A stretch of 7,956 nt of DNA from Candidatus Uhrbacteria bacterium (GCA_018700535.1 JABITQ010000053.1:1-7956); one strand, 5' to 3'; counted from the stretch's first letter, positions 1 to 7,218 are shown. Notes: a model not told the origin generated them from the sequence alone. Translations and numbers: made by a program.

Positions 1-330
1 CTTGTGGTTTTAATTGTTACCTCAGTAGCGTTTACAGGTCTTGATGATCTAGACATTGGCTATTCAGAGGAGCTTAGCAATGATATTCTACTGTCAGCAG
101 AGAGTTGCGCAGAGGAAGCATTAATTCGTCTTTCACGCAGCAGCTCATACTCCGGTGGCTCACTTACTGTTGGAGAAGCTGCGTGCACAATCACAGTTAC
201 GGGGACACCCTGCGGATCTTGCACTATTGATGTTGCAGCGGTTGGTCAGACATATACGCGAAATATCCAAGTTGGCGTAACTGTCACTAGCGGAACAATC
301 GATATTACATCTTGGTCAGAACAACCTTAG
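1..330 (+). CDS. 3' part of a pilin-like (PilX-type) type IV pilus protein, 5' end cut by the window
   Basis: The reading frame is open at the left edge and ends at the TAG at 328-330, so about 109 C-terminal residues are visible and the true start lies outside. The visible part begins with a hydrophobic stretch (LVVLIVTSVAFTGLDD). A segment like the helix after the membrane anchor of PilX-type minor pilins follows (GYSEELSNDILLSAESCAEEAL), then a Ser/Thr/Gly-rich, probably beta-strand region with four cysteines (one in ESCAEEAL, three in the stretch AACTITVTGTPCGSC). It sits 5 bases before pilM and is followed by a prepilin gene, so a role in pilus assembly at the cell envelope is likely. 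The family name is inferred from the pattern and the neighbours; no catalytic motif is expected. The class III signal peptide cannot be checked because it lies off the window. Confidence 0.65.
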   Translation, partial: LVVLIVTSVAFTGLDDLDIGYSEELSNDILLSAESCAEEALIRLSRSSSYSGGSLTVGEAACTITVTGTPCGSCTIDVAAVGQTYTRNIQVGVTVTSGTIDITSWSEQP

Positions 331-335
331 TACAT

Positions 336-1334
336 ATGGCTTCTATTACTTCACATTTAAGCGGCATCGGAATTGATGTTTCAGATCATCATATTCGAAT
401 CGCACACATCTCACGTTTTGGAGGAATCAAACACCTATATGAAATTAAGGTTCCGGATGGGCTTGTAACAGATGAGCGTGTTGTAGATCCGAAAGTGCTG
501 AAAGAACTTGTGCTGAAAGAAATTAAAAACTCACCATACGCATCAGGTGAGTTTAATGTAACCGTGCTGATTCCAGAATCACGTGTATTTTCATCTAGTT
601 TTATCATCCCCAAAAAAATAAAGGGAGCAGCGCTTCAGAGAGAGGCGATTAAACAAGGGCAGAAGGAGATTCCATTACCCATCAAGCAGGCATATGCCGC
701 TGTATCCCAGGGGTCTAAGGAGGGGGACGGGGTACGATCAACGCTTTACTTGGTTGCGAAAGATGTATTGAATAATTTAAAAATGGCATTCGGTGTCGAG
801 TCGTTTAAGATCGTGGCAATGGATGCTAATACAAAAGCTTTACTTAGGCTTTTTTCAAAATTTGCAGATAAGAAGTACAAACCGGAAAAGGCAAAAGATT
901 TGGTGGGTGTCGTTGATGTTGGGCACACTTGGAGCACTGTAAGTTTTTACACACTCGCTGGCTCAAACGTTTATTCTCGCACATTGCAACACAACGGTCG
1001 TAAGGAAACGACCCCCAAAGGCAAAGAGCTTTTGTCGCAAATATCTGTGGACACTATTGTTTCAAGCCTAAAAGAGTCCGTGCTATACTTTGAGCAGAAA
1101 GGAGTAAAGATAAAGACCATAATGCTTGCCGGTGTTGAGGCAACCAGTGCAACGTTGCTTAAGTCTACTGCTGAAATCAACAAAGAGATTGTTGTTCAAC
1201 CGATTGGCAAGTTAATCACTGTTCCATCAGTTGCGCCACAAAAACTTCACATTTACGGTGCAGCAATAGGTGCGGCGCTCAGGTCTTCGCATCCTCGCAA
1301 GTACGCTTATCAACACAATTTCATTACAGAGTAA
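336..1334 (+). CDS. pilM: PilM-like actin-fold ATPase of type IV pilus assembly
   Basis: Product of 332 residues when started at the ATG at 336. It has the actin/FtsA-like fold expected of PilM: an N-terminal phosphate-1 type motif (GIGIDVSDHHIRIAHI, residues 10-25), a second DxG loop near residues 194-196 (VVDVGHTWSTVSF), an adenosine-type loop near residue 266 (IMLAGVEATSATLL) and a C-terminal helix (IYGAAIGAALR). In known systems PilM binds ATP on the cytoplasmic face and docks the PilN tail to form the inner-membrane alignment complex. No signal peptide or membrane segment is visible, which agrees with a cytoplasmic protein. A TTG at 312 would add eight residues and overlap the upstream gene by 19 bases. 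I prefer the ATG because the family motif starts soon after it and it lies 5 bases past the previous stop. No Shine-Dalgarno site precedes either start. The gene lies between two pilin-type genes and ends 8 bases before the next start, so it is probably in one operon with them. pilN and pilO are not in the window. Confidence 0.88.
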   Translation: MASITSHLSGIGIDVSDHHIRIAHISRFGGIKHLYEIKVPDGLVTDERVVDPKVLKELVLKEIKNSPYASGEFNVTVLIPESRVFSSSFIIPKKIKGAALQREAIKQGQKEIPLPIKQAYAAVSQGSKEGDGVRSTLYLVAKDVLNNLKMAFGVESFKIVAMDANTKALLRLFSKFADKKYKPEKAKDLVGVVDVGHTWSTVSFYTLAGSNVYSRTLQHNGRKETTPKGKELLSQISVDTIVSSLKESVLYFEQKGVKIKTIMLAGVEATSATLLKSTAEINKEIVVQPIGKLITVPSVAPQKLHIYGAAIGAALRSSHPRKYAYQHNFITE

Positions 1335-1342
1335 TCATTTCT

Positions 1343-1888
1343 ATGAAACAAAAGAATCAGCTAGGATTTACCCTCGTCGAGCTTCTCGTGGTGATCGCCA
1401 TCATTGGTGTGCTTGTTGCGATCATTTTCGTTGCACTTGATCCGGCAACACGTTTCCAACAGGCTCGTGACGCAGTAAGACAGAATGACGTCCATGAAAT
1501 TTTGTCAGCCGTAAAGCTTGATCAAATTGACAATGGAGGATCGTACCTAACATCTATTGCAGGGCTATCAGCTGGAAATGTCTACATGATGGTTAATGGA
1601 GCAACGATGACAACTGGGTGTGATGATCAGAGTGTGGCTGGAAACTGTGACACAACTATTACAGCCGATGGATCTTGTGTGAATATCGCAGGGTTAGTAA
1701 CAGAAGGATATATGGATGCTGTGCCTGTCAGCCCGTCACTATCAAGTATTGTGACATGGGACGACGGTTCAGGGGCGTCTGATGAAGGGACTGGTTACAC
1801 ACTCTCGATCAGCTCAACAGGAATCGCAACCGTGCGTGCATGTCAGTCTGAGTACAGCGGAAACTCAGAGATCGAGGCTGCTCGGTAA
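1343..1888 (+). CDS. Type IV prepilin (major or minor pilin), first of two tandem paralogues
   Basis: Product of 181 residues with a textbook class III signal peptide: a short charged leader (MKQKNQLG), cleavage expected after Gly8, Phe9 as the new N-terminus and the conserved Glu at mature position 5 (Glu13). A hydrophobic helix of about 20 residues follows (residues 14-32), which anchors the subunit in the membrane and forms the pilus core. The ALDPATRF stretch with charged residues after the helix is the usual start of the globular domain. That domain holds four cysteines (93, 102, 112, 167), which could form two disulfides outside the membrane. The start is 8 bases after the pilM stop, without a Shine-Dalgarno site. 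A hairpin terminator at 1902-1927 ends this operon. The next gene (1959-2495) is a clear paralogue with the same cysteine order. A prepilin peptidase (PilD) must be encoded elsewhere. Confidence 0.92.
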   Translation: MKQKNQLGFTLVELLVVIAIIGVLVAIIFVALDPATRFQQARDAVRQNDVHEILSAVKLDQIDNGGSYLTSIAGLSAGNVYMMVNGATMTTGCDDQSVAGNCDTTITADGSCVNIAGLVTEGYMDAVPVSPSLSSIVTWDDGSGASDEGTGYTLSISSTGIATVRACQSEYSGNSEIEAAR

Positions 1889-1901
1889 ATTGAAGATTAA
1901 C

Positions 1902-1927
1902 AAAAAAACGGGTTATCCCGTTTTTTT
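1902..1927 (+). terminator. Intrinsic terminator after the pilM-pilin operon
   Basis: Perfect 11-bp inverted repeat: arms 1902-1912 and 1917-1927 around a TTAT loop. The left arm starts with seven A and the right arm ends with seven T after a CGGG/CCCG core. The T run makes it a good plus-strand terminator, and the A run would let it work in the other direction too. It lies 13 bases after the prepilin stop and 16 bases before the -10 box of the next gene. Confidence 0.85.
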
Positions 1928-1940
1928 GTTTGAATACTCA

Positions 1941-1949
1941 TGGTATAAT
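1941..1949 (+). promoter_or_regulatory. Extended -10 promoter of the second prepilin gene
   Basis: TGGTATAAT: a perfect TATAAT at 1944-1949 preceded by the TGn extension. The position 17 bp upstream for a -35 box is only the T run of the terminator, so this looks like a promoter driven by the extended -10. The expected start point (about 7 bases past the -10 box) is near 1956-1957 and the ATG is at 1959, so the mRNA would have a leader of 0-3 nt. Confidence 0.8.
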
Positions 1950-1958
1950 TTCACTCGT

Positions 1959-2495
1959 ATGAGATCTTGGATGCAATCACAAAAAGGTTTTACATTGATC
2001 GAGTTGTTAATCGTAATTGCGATTATCGGAATCTTGATTGCGATTGTGTTCGCAGCGCTTAATCCAGCAAAACGCTTTAGACAATCGCGCGATGCGGTGA
2101 GACAGAATGATGTGCAAGCTCTGTTAACTGCCATTAGACTTAACGAGGTAGATAATGGTGGGCAGGTGCTTCAAGAGATAGATGACATGACGTTGAACAA
2201 TGTCTACATGGCTGTAAATGGTGGGGGAATGACAACTGGGTGTGATGATACAAATACCTATTGCGAATCAACTGTAGATGGAGATGGGTTTTGTGTAGAT
2301 ATTTCTGATCTGCTTGATGATGGGTATCTTGCCGAGTTTCCAATTAGCCCAAGCGGTGAAGTTGTTTGGGACGATGGGTCTTCCAATGGGGAGAATGGCT
2401 CTGGGTATACAATCGAAATAAACTCCGATGAGATTGTGTTTGTGAGAGCTTGTGAGAATGAGGATACGACGGTAGAGATTGAGGTGGCTGGATAA
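1959..2495 (+). CDS. Type IV prepilin, second tandem paralogue
   Basis: Product of 178 residues from the ATG at 1959. The same frame is open further upstream to 1782, but that part runs through the terminator and the previous gene in another frame, so it is not coding. The class III leader ends at Gly10, followed by FTLIE with Glu at mature position 5 and a hydrophobic helix to about residue 34. It aligns with the preceding prepilin over its whole length, including NPAKRF against DPATRF, RDAVRQNDV in both, a shared MTTGCDD segment, WDDGS and RAC. Its cysteines (95, 102, 112, 165) match in order. The second copy is more acidic in its C-terminal half. An alternative start at 1971 gives a 6-residue leader (MQSQKG), also workable for prepilin peptidase. 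It has its own promoter and a terminator at 2506-2538, so it is a single-gene unit that can be expressed separately from the upstream copy. Confidence 0.92.
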   Translation: MRSWMQSQKGFTLIELLIVIAIIGILIAIVFAALNPAKRFRQSRDAVRQNDVQALLTAIRLNEVDNGGQVLQEIDDMTLNNVYMAVNGGGMTTGCDDTNTYCESTVDGDGFCVDISDLLDDGYLAEFPISPSGEVVWDDGSSNGENGSGYTIEINSDEIVFVRACENEDTTVEIEVAG

Positions 2496-2505
2496 AGTTG
2501 ATATT

Positions 2506-2538
2506 AAAAAAGTCCTCGACATTGTCGAGGACTTTTTT
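2506..2538. terminator. Bidirectional terminator between the second prepilin gene and typA
   Basis: Perfect 15-bp inverted repeat (arms 2506-2520 and 2524-2538) with a 3-base ATT loop. It starts with six A, has a GTCCTCGAC core and ends with six T. It lies 10 bases after the prepilin stop and 1 base before the typA stop codon on the other strand, so it can serve both convergent genes. Confidence 0.92.
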
Positions 2539-2539
2539 G

Positions 2540-4348
2540 TTAGCTCTTTGAACGCTTTCGTTTGTTTGGATCAAGTTGCATCTTTCTAAGACGCATTGAT
2601 TTTGGTGTAACTTCGAGAAGTTCATCATCACCAAGGAATTCAATGTTCATTTCAAGTGTCATCTGTTTTGCAGGTTCAAGCTTGTCTGCAACACCTTCAC
2701 CACTTGAACGCATATTCGTCTGCTGCTTCTCCTTGATAGGATTCACTTCCATATCCTCTGCACGTGCATTTTGCCCCAAGATCATTCCAGCGTAGACATC
2801 TACACCAGGACCAACAAATACAGTTCCACGGGCCTGGATTTTCACGAGGGAGAATGTAATGGTCTTTCCTTGAGCCATAGAGATAAGTGCTCCATGTGTT
2901 GTGGCAGCAATCTCACCAACGAATGGTCGGTACCCAAGAAGAAGAGTGTTTAAAATTCCTTGACCCTTTGTATCGGTCAAGAATTCGTTTCGGTATCCAA
3001 TAAGTCCACGGGTTGGAATTTCGAAGATGAGGTGTGTTGTTCCGTGCTCAACACGCATGTCTTTCATCTCCCCGCGGCGTTTACTCATTTTTTCAATAAC
3101 AGTTCCTGATAGCGCTTCTGGACATTCAATTGTCACTTCCTCAAAAGGCTCTACCTTCTTTCCTTCTTCTTCCTTAAAAATAACCTGAGGACGTGATACT
3201 TCGAGCTCATACCCTTCGCGACGCATCTTCTCAATTAAGATAGCTAGATGGAGCTCTCCGCGTCCTGAGACGATAAAACGACCATCACCCTCAGCTTTCT
3301 CTACGCGAAGCGCTACGTCGTTTAGGAGTTCGCGCTCAAGGCGCTCTTTGACATGACGTGATGTAGAGAACTTTCCTTCTGTTCCAGCAAATGGGGAAGT
3401 GTTCGCTCCAAAGGTCATACGCACGGTAGGTTCCTCGATTTCTAGGATCGGAAGAGCTTCAGCACCTTCTAGAGCAAGGATTGAATCACCAATCTGAACT
3501 TCTGGAATACCAGCAATGGTTACAATGTCACCAGCACGTGCTGTAGCAACATCTGCACGACCAAGGCCGCTGTACATTTGTAGAACGCTAAGCTTTTGCT
3601 TTGACTGTTTTCCGTCGCGCCCTACATGCAAGATCTGCTCACCTTGCTTTACTGTTCCATTTGCAAGTCGTCCCACAGCCATTCGTCCTTTGTAATTGTC
3701 GTAGAAAATATTTACTACAGGAATCTGTAGCGGTTTTGTGTCATCTCCGTCAGGGCCAGGAATATCGCGAAGAACTTCATCGAGAATAGGGGAGACATCT
3801 TTCATTGTTGTGATGTCTGGATCTGTTCCAGCAATACCTTGGATTGCTGATGCGTAGAGGACAGGGAATTGCGCTTGTTCGTCTGTTGCACCTAGGTCTA
3901 CAAAAAGATCAAACGTTTTGTTTAGTACCCAGTCAGGACGAGATGCAGGCTTATCAATCTTGTTAACAACCAAAATGATCTTATGACCTGCCTCAAGAGC
4001 TTTCTTCAAAACAAACTTTGTCTGTGGCATTGGTCCTTCCTGTGCATCGACAAGAAGAAGACATCCATCAACCAAGTTCATAATGCGTTCAACTTCTCCA
4101 CCAAAGTCAGCGTGACCAGGCGTATCAACAAGGTTGATCTTAGTGTCCTTCCAGTCAATGGAAGCGTTTTTTGAGAAGATGGTAATTCCACGTTCCCGCT
4201 CAAGTTCATTGGAATCCATGATAGTGGTTCCTGCAGTATCGGCATCACGAAACAAGTTGGACTGTTTCAAAAAGGCGTCGACAAGGGTGGTTTTCCCATG
4301 GTCAACGTGAGCGATGATGGCGATGTTGCGTATATCAGTTCTTTTCAT
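2540..4348 (-). CDS. typA: TypA/BipA ribosome-associated translational GTPase
   Basis: Product of 602 residues, close to the usual TypA length of about 605-615. All G motifs are intact: G1 AHVDHGKT (13-20), the G2 region RERGITI (51-57), G3 DTPGHAD (75-81), G4 NKID (129-132) and G5 SAIQG. Beta-barrel domain II follows (with GRMAVGRLANGTVKQG), then the EF-G-like domain III and V segments (GRGELHLAILIEKMRREG; PTRGLIGYRNEFLTDTKG). The BipA-specific C-terminal domain ends in a basic tail (LDPNKRKRSKS). In known bacteria BipA binds the ribosome at the same site as EF-G and helps 50S assembly and growth under stress or cold. The ATG at 4348 is fixed by the family N-terminus (MKRTDIRNIAIIAHVDHG). 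It has a promoter of its own at 4358-4386 that puts the start within a few bases of the mRNA 5' end, with no Shine-Dalgarno site. It lies downstream of the tRNA pair on the same strand but behind that unit's terminator. Confidence 0.97.
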   Translation of the reverse strand: MKRTDIRNIAIIAHVDHGKTTLVDAFLKQSNLFRDADTAGTTIMDSNELERERGITIFSKNASIDWKDTKINLVDTPGHADFGGEVERIMNLVDGCLLLVDAQEGPMPQTKFVLKKALEAGHKIILVVNKIDKPASRPDWVLNKTFDLFVDLGATDEQAQFPVLYASAIQGIAGTDPDITTMKDVSPILDEVLRDIPGPDGDDTKPLQIPVVNIFYDNYKGRMAVGRLANGTVKQGEQILHVGRDGKQSKQKLSVLQMYSGLGRADVATARAGDIVTIAGIPEVQIGDSILALEGAEALPILEIEEPTVRMTFGANTSPFAGTEGKFSTSRHVKERLERELLNDVALRVEKAEGDGRFIVSGRGELHLAILIEKMRREGYELEVSRPQVIFKEEEGKKVEPFEEVTIECPEALSGTVIEKMSKRRGEMKDMRVEHGTTHLIFEIPTRGLIGYRNEFLTDTKGQGILNTLLLGYRPFVGEIAATTHGALISMAQGKTITFSLVKIQARGTVFVGPGVDVYAGMILGQNARAEDMEVNPIKEKQQTNMRSSGEGVADKLEPAKQMTLEMNIEFLGDDELLEVTPKSMRLRKMQLDPNKRKRSKS

Positions 4349-4357
4349 AACGGCGGA

Positions 4358-4386
4358 AGAGTACTTGAAAAACAGGTTTTGGTCAA
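4358..4386 (-). promoter_or_regulatory. typA promoter (sigma-70 type) with GC-rich discriminator
   Basis: On the minus strand: -35 TTGACC (4386-4381), 17-bp spacer, -10 TACTCT (4363-4358, a weak match), then discriminator TCCGCCG and ATG at 4348. The -10 box alone is unconvincing. The near-consensus -35, the exact 17-bp spacing and the discriminator it shares with the 16S and tRNA promoters make the site credible. The predicted start point near 4351 gives a leader of about 3 nt. Confidence 0.6.
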
Positions 4387-4399
4387 GGTTTTATTAATG

Positions 4400-4425
4400 A
4401 AAAAGAGCCACTATATAAGTGACTC
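4400..4425 (-). terminator. Terminator of the tRNA-Ile/tRNA-Phe unit
   Basis: On the minus strand an 8-bp stem (GAGTCACT paired with AGTGGCTC, one G-T pair) closes a 5-base TATAT-type loop and is followed by five T at 4404-4400. It begins 6 bases after the CCA end of tRNA-Phe and ends 13 bases before the typA -35 box, separating the two units. Confidence 0.82.
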
Positions 4426-4431
4426 CATTTC

Positions 4432-4506
4432 TGGTGCCGAGGGTGAGATTTGAACTCACGACACGTGGATTTTCAGTCCACTGCTCTACCCCTGAGCTAC
4501 CTCGGC
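4432..4506 (-). tRNA. tRNA-Phe (anticodon GAA), CCA encoded
   Basis: 75 nt including the CCA end (4434-4432). The 7-bp acceptor stem GCCGAGG/CCTCGGC, D arm GCTC/GAGC, anticodon stem GTGGA/TCCAC with loop CTGAAAA, a 5-base variable loop and T arm GTGAG/CTCAC with a TTCAAAT loop all pair fully. The anticodon GAA reads phenylalanine codons. It lies 2 bases after tRNA-Ile in the same direction, so both are probably cut from one short precursor. Confidence 0.97.
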
Positions 4507-4508
4507 AC

Positions 4509-4585
4509 TGGTGGGCATGGGAGGACTCGAACCTCCGACCTCGTCCTTATCAGGGACGCGCTCTAACCAGCTGAGCTACATGCCC
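4509..4585 (-). tRNA. tRNA-Ile (anticodon GAU), CCA encoded
   Basis: 77 nt including CCA (4511-4509). Acceptor stem GGGCATG/CATGCCC, D arm GCTC/GAGC, anticodon loop CTGATAA with anticodon GAT, and T arm GGAGG/CCTCC with TTCGAGT loop are all intact. This is the tRNA usually found between 16S and 23S genes in bacteria. Here it follows the 16S on the same strand but is paired with tRNA-Phe and has no 23S gene behind it. Confidence 0.97.
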
Positions 4586-4600
4586 GTCTTGGGCGGCGGT

Positions 4601-4629
4601 ACTATAACAAATGGTTGGGGGAGTGACAA
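4601..4629 (-). promoter_or_regulatory. Promoter of the tRNA-Ile/tRNA-Phe unit
   Basis: On the minus strand: -35 TTGTCA (4629-4624), 17-bp spacer, -10 TATAGT (4606-4601), discriminator ACCGCCG. Each box matches five of six consensus bases. The predicted start near 4594 is about 9 bases before the mature tRNA-Ile 5' end, as expected for a short tRNA precursor. Confidence 0.82.
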
Positions 4630-4670
4630 GGCTTGTTTACCCCCAAATACATTAAGAAAAAACTCTTAGA

Positions 4671-4701
4671 AACAAAAACATATGGCTTGCGCCATATGTT
4701 T
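4671..4701 (-). terminator. Intrinsic terminator of the 16S rRNA unit
   Basis: On the minus strand an 11-bp perfect stem (arms 4701-4691 and 4686-4676) closes a GCAA loop, a GNRA-type tetraloop. It is followed by a T-rich tail (TTTTTGTTT when the end of the stem is included). It lies about 143 bases after the 16S 3' end, just past the trailer strand of the processing stem, and before the tRNA promoter. A pure RNA-processing hairpin is possible, but the T tail and the promoter behind it favour termination. Confidence 0.75.
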
Positions 4702-4843
4702 GAACTTGTATCTCCAAATACACTTTTTCTACTAAGTGATTGCAACGTTTTACTCCGAGTATTCTCACAAATACTTGTCTGATGTGCCTTAGCACATCTC
4801 GACCTGAGATCAATGTCTCGCTCGAAGCGAGATATGTCCCTAA
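4702..4843 (-). other. Structured 16S 3' trailer
   Basis: No gene. In transcript order it holds four hairpins: 4832-4816 (7-bp TCTCGCT/AGCGAGA), 4798-4781 (7-bp GATGTGC/GCACATC, loop TAAG), 4775-4758 (6-bp AGTATT/AATACT) and 4739-4722 (5-bp CACTT/AAGTG). The strand that pairs with the leader (4719-4709) comes next. Short open frames here have no recognisable product and would conflict with the RNA structure. Confidence 0.7.
4709..4719 (-). other. Trailer strand of the 16S processing stem
   Basis: Minus-strand ATTTGGAGATA is exactly complementary (11 bp) to the leader at 6451-6441. Pairing can extend by GTGT with ATAC across a bulged C on one side, and by TTCAA with TTGAA across a 4-base bulge on the other. 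Such a stem closes the 16S precursor for RNase III-type cutting in known bacteria. Confidence 0.65.
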
Positions 4844-6333
<1,490 letters not shown>

Positions 6334-6335
6334 AT

Positions 6336-6400
6336 TCTAGATAAATCTAGATTCTGCTATGACGTAATAAATTACGTCGAATGGCACAATAAATTGTGCC
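6336..6400 (-). repeat. Three tandem hairpins with the same UUUA loop, directly before 16S
   Basis: Read as RNA: GGCACAA-UUUA-UUGUGCC (6400-6383), GACGUAA-UUUA-UUACGUC (6378-6361) and UCUAGA-UUUA-UCUAGA (6351-6336). The stems are perfect (7, 7 and 6 bp) and differ in sequence, while the loop and the base pairs next to it stay almost the same. Spacers are 4 and 9 bases. The role is unknown; rRNA folding or processing is the natural guess. Confidence 0.8.
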
Positions 6401-6440
6401 GAGGAATAAACGTTACAATCACACAATAGATAATTGTATG

Positions 6441-6451
6441 ATTTGGAGATA
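6441..6451 (-). other. Leader strand of the 16S processing stem
   Basis: Minus-strand TATCTCCAAAT pairs base for base with the trailer at 4719-4709. The flanking TTGAA and ATAC find further partners there across small bulges. It overlaps a local 10-bp hairpin (6442-6418) by two bases, so local and long-range pairing may exclude each other in part. Confidence 0.65.
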
Positions 6452-6557
6452 TTCAATTGTAATGAGCTTGTTAGGCCCGTTACAGTATTGAGGGCTCGTG
6501 AGATTGCTCTCAGAGACTCTCTCGAATCAACTCGATTCGTTTGTAACTTGCCGCGGC

Positions 6558-6586
6558 ATTGTAGTAAAGCTTTAAAATAGTGTCAA
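6558..6586 (-). promoter_or_regulatory. 16S rRNA promoter
   Basis: On the minus strand: perfect -35 TTGACA (6586-6581), 17-bp spacer, -10 TACAAT (6563-6558), discriminator GCCGCGG, predicted start near 6551. This is the best -35/-10 pair in the window. The bases upstream of -35 are C-rich on this strand, so there is no AT-rich UP element of the E. coli kind. Confidence 0.88.
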
Positions 6587-6785
6587 GGGCTGGTGGGGGG
6601 AGATTGGGGACAGTTAATCTGATGGACAAAAGACCCCTTTTCTATTATCGTTTATAGTGTTCTGAGTCGTATGTCTGTGCAAGCAACCCATGCTGCATTG
6701 GTCGACAGGCAAGTTACTTTATTCAATTACAAGGTAACAGTACGCGATTTAGACACATGTAAGAATTACAACTGTAGAAATAGTT
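6587..6785. other. Divergent intergenic region between the 16S promoter and the KH gene
   Basis: No gene is seen. It must contain the promoter and 5' leader of the KH gene, but I cannot fix them: TGGACA at 6623-6628 and TATTAT at 6643-6648 have too short a spacer, and TATAGT at 6653-6658 has no good -35. A hairpin at 6678-6697 (TGC plus AGCA paired with TGCT plus GCA, with one bulged A) would lie in the leader. No Shine-Dalgarno site precedes the ATG at 6786. Confidence 0.5.
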
Positions 6786-7163
6786 ATGGCTGACAAAGAA
6801 TTTGACCAAGAATTCGTTGAGTACATTGTCCGCGGAATCGTTAACAATCCAGATGATGTTCGAACAGAACGCATCGTTGACGAACGTGGTGTACTCATCA
6901 CACTTCACATCAACCAAGAAGACATGGGTTATGTGATTGGTCGACAGGGTCAGACAGCTCGCGCAGTCCGTACATTGCTTAAGATCGTTGGGGCAAAGCA
7001 GAACGCTCGCGTAAACCTCAAGATCTATGAGCCAGAAGGTTCTCGTCGCCCACCACGTCGTGAAGATTCTCCCGACCGACGTCGTGAGGATTCCGACAGA
7101 GGAGGCAATGATGACTTTGGCGGATCTGATGACGATACGTCTGTAGACGATCTAGGAATCTAG
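6786..7163 (+). CDS. khpA: KH-domain RNA-binding protein, KhpA-like, with disordered Arg/Asp-rich tail
   Basis: Product of 125 residues. Residues 5-82 form a single KH domain of the KhpA (YlqC) type: the N-terminal FVEYIVRGIVNNPDDV helix, a strand region, the RNA-binding loop GYVIGRQGQTARAVRTLL with GxxG at residues 52-55 (GRQG), and a final strand NLKIYEP. In known bacteria KhpA is a small cytoplasmic RNA chaperone that binds sRNAs and mRNAs, often with KhpB. Typical KhpA stops near residue 75-80. Here about 40 residues follow, first rich in Arg and Pro (RRPPRREDSPDRRRE), then in Gly and Asp, with no predicted fold. A KH gene next to trmD is a common bacterial arrangement (rpsP-KH-rimM-trmD), but rpsP and rimM are missing from this window. 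Start ATG at 6786; no better start upstream. A terminator follows 7 bases after the stop. Confidence 0.9.
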   Translation: MADKEFDQEFVEYIVRGIVNNPDDVRTERIVDERGVLITLHINQEDMGYVIGRQGQTARAVRTLLKIVGAKQNARVNLKIYEPEGSRRPPRREDSPDRRREDSDRGGNDDFGGSDDDTSVDDLGI

Positions 7164-7170
7164 ATAAAAT

Positions 7171-7207
7171 AAAAAATCGTGGTAGAGTAGTTCTACGACG
7201 ATTTTTT
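7171..7207 (+). terminator. Terminator hairpin between khpA and trmD
   Basis: Outer 10-bp stem (7171-7180 AAAAAATCGT with 7198-7207 ACGATTTTTT) plus inner 5-bp stem GTAGA/TCTAC (7182-7186 and 7192-7196), separated by one G-G mismatch, loop GTAGT. It ends in six T. It lies 7 bases after the khpA stop and 11 bases before the trmD ATG, an unusual place because it would cut trmD off from khpA transcription. It may act as a partial terminator or attenuator. Confidence 0.82.
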
Positions 7208-7218
7208 GTTTGAACACT

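Larger units (their letters stand above)
6334..6551 (-). other. Structured 16S 5' leader
   Basis: About 218 nt between the predicted transcription start and the mature 16S. No gene. In transcript order: a 6-bp hairpin at 6539-6523 (CGAATC/GATTCG), the leader strand of the processing stem at 6451-6441, a 10-bp hairpin at 6442-6418 (overlapping that strand by two bases), then three UUUA-loop hairpins at 6400-6336 that end two bases before the mature 5' end. I found no clear boxA-type antitermination site. Confidence 0.7.

Noticed and set aside
312..335. TTG start giving a longer PilM that overlaps the upstream gene
   Set aside because: The ATG at 336 starts closer to the conserved GIGIDVS motif, needs no overlap and no rare start codon; the extra eight residues look like read-in.
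1926..1935. -35 box for the second prepilin promoter (TTGTTT or TTGAAT)
   Set aside because: Spacing to TATAAT would be 8-12 bp, far from 17; the TG extension explains the promoter better.
1782..1958. Long N-terminal extension of the second prepilin
   Set aside because: It runs through the end of the first prepilin in another frame and through a hairpin terminator; the class III leader just after 1959 defines the protein.
4671..4701. Hairpin with ATATGG/CCATAT arms as an insertion-sequence end or attachment site
   Set aside because: No transposase, no target duplication; the T tail and its place after 16S make a terminator the simpler reading.
6590..6620. G-rich stretch (GGTGGGGGG then GGGG) as a G-quadruplex upstream of the 16S promoter
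   Set aside because: Only two clear runs of four or more G are present with irregular spacing; not enough for a confident quadruplex. It does explain the lack of an AT-rich UP element.
6750..6786. Leaderless khpA promoter (TAGACA at 6750-6755, TAGAAA at 6775-6780)
   Set aside because: The spacer would be 19 bp and the -10 match is poor; it fits the leaderless pattern but is too weak to annotate.
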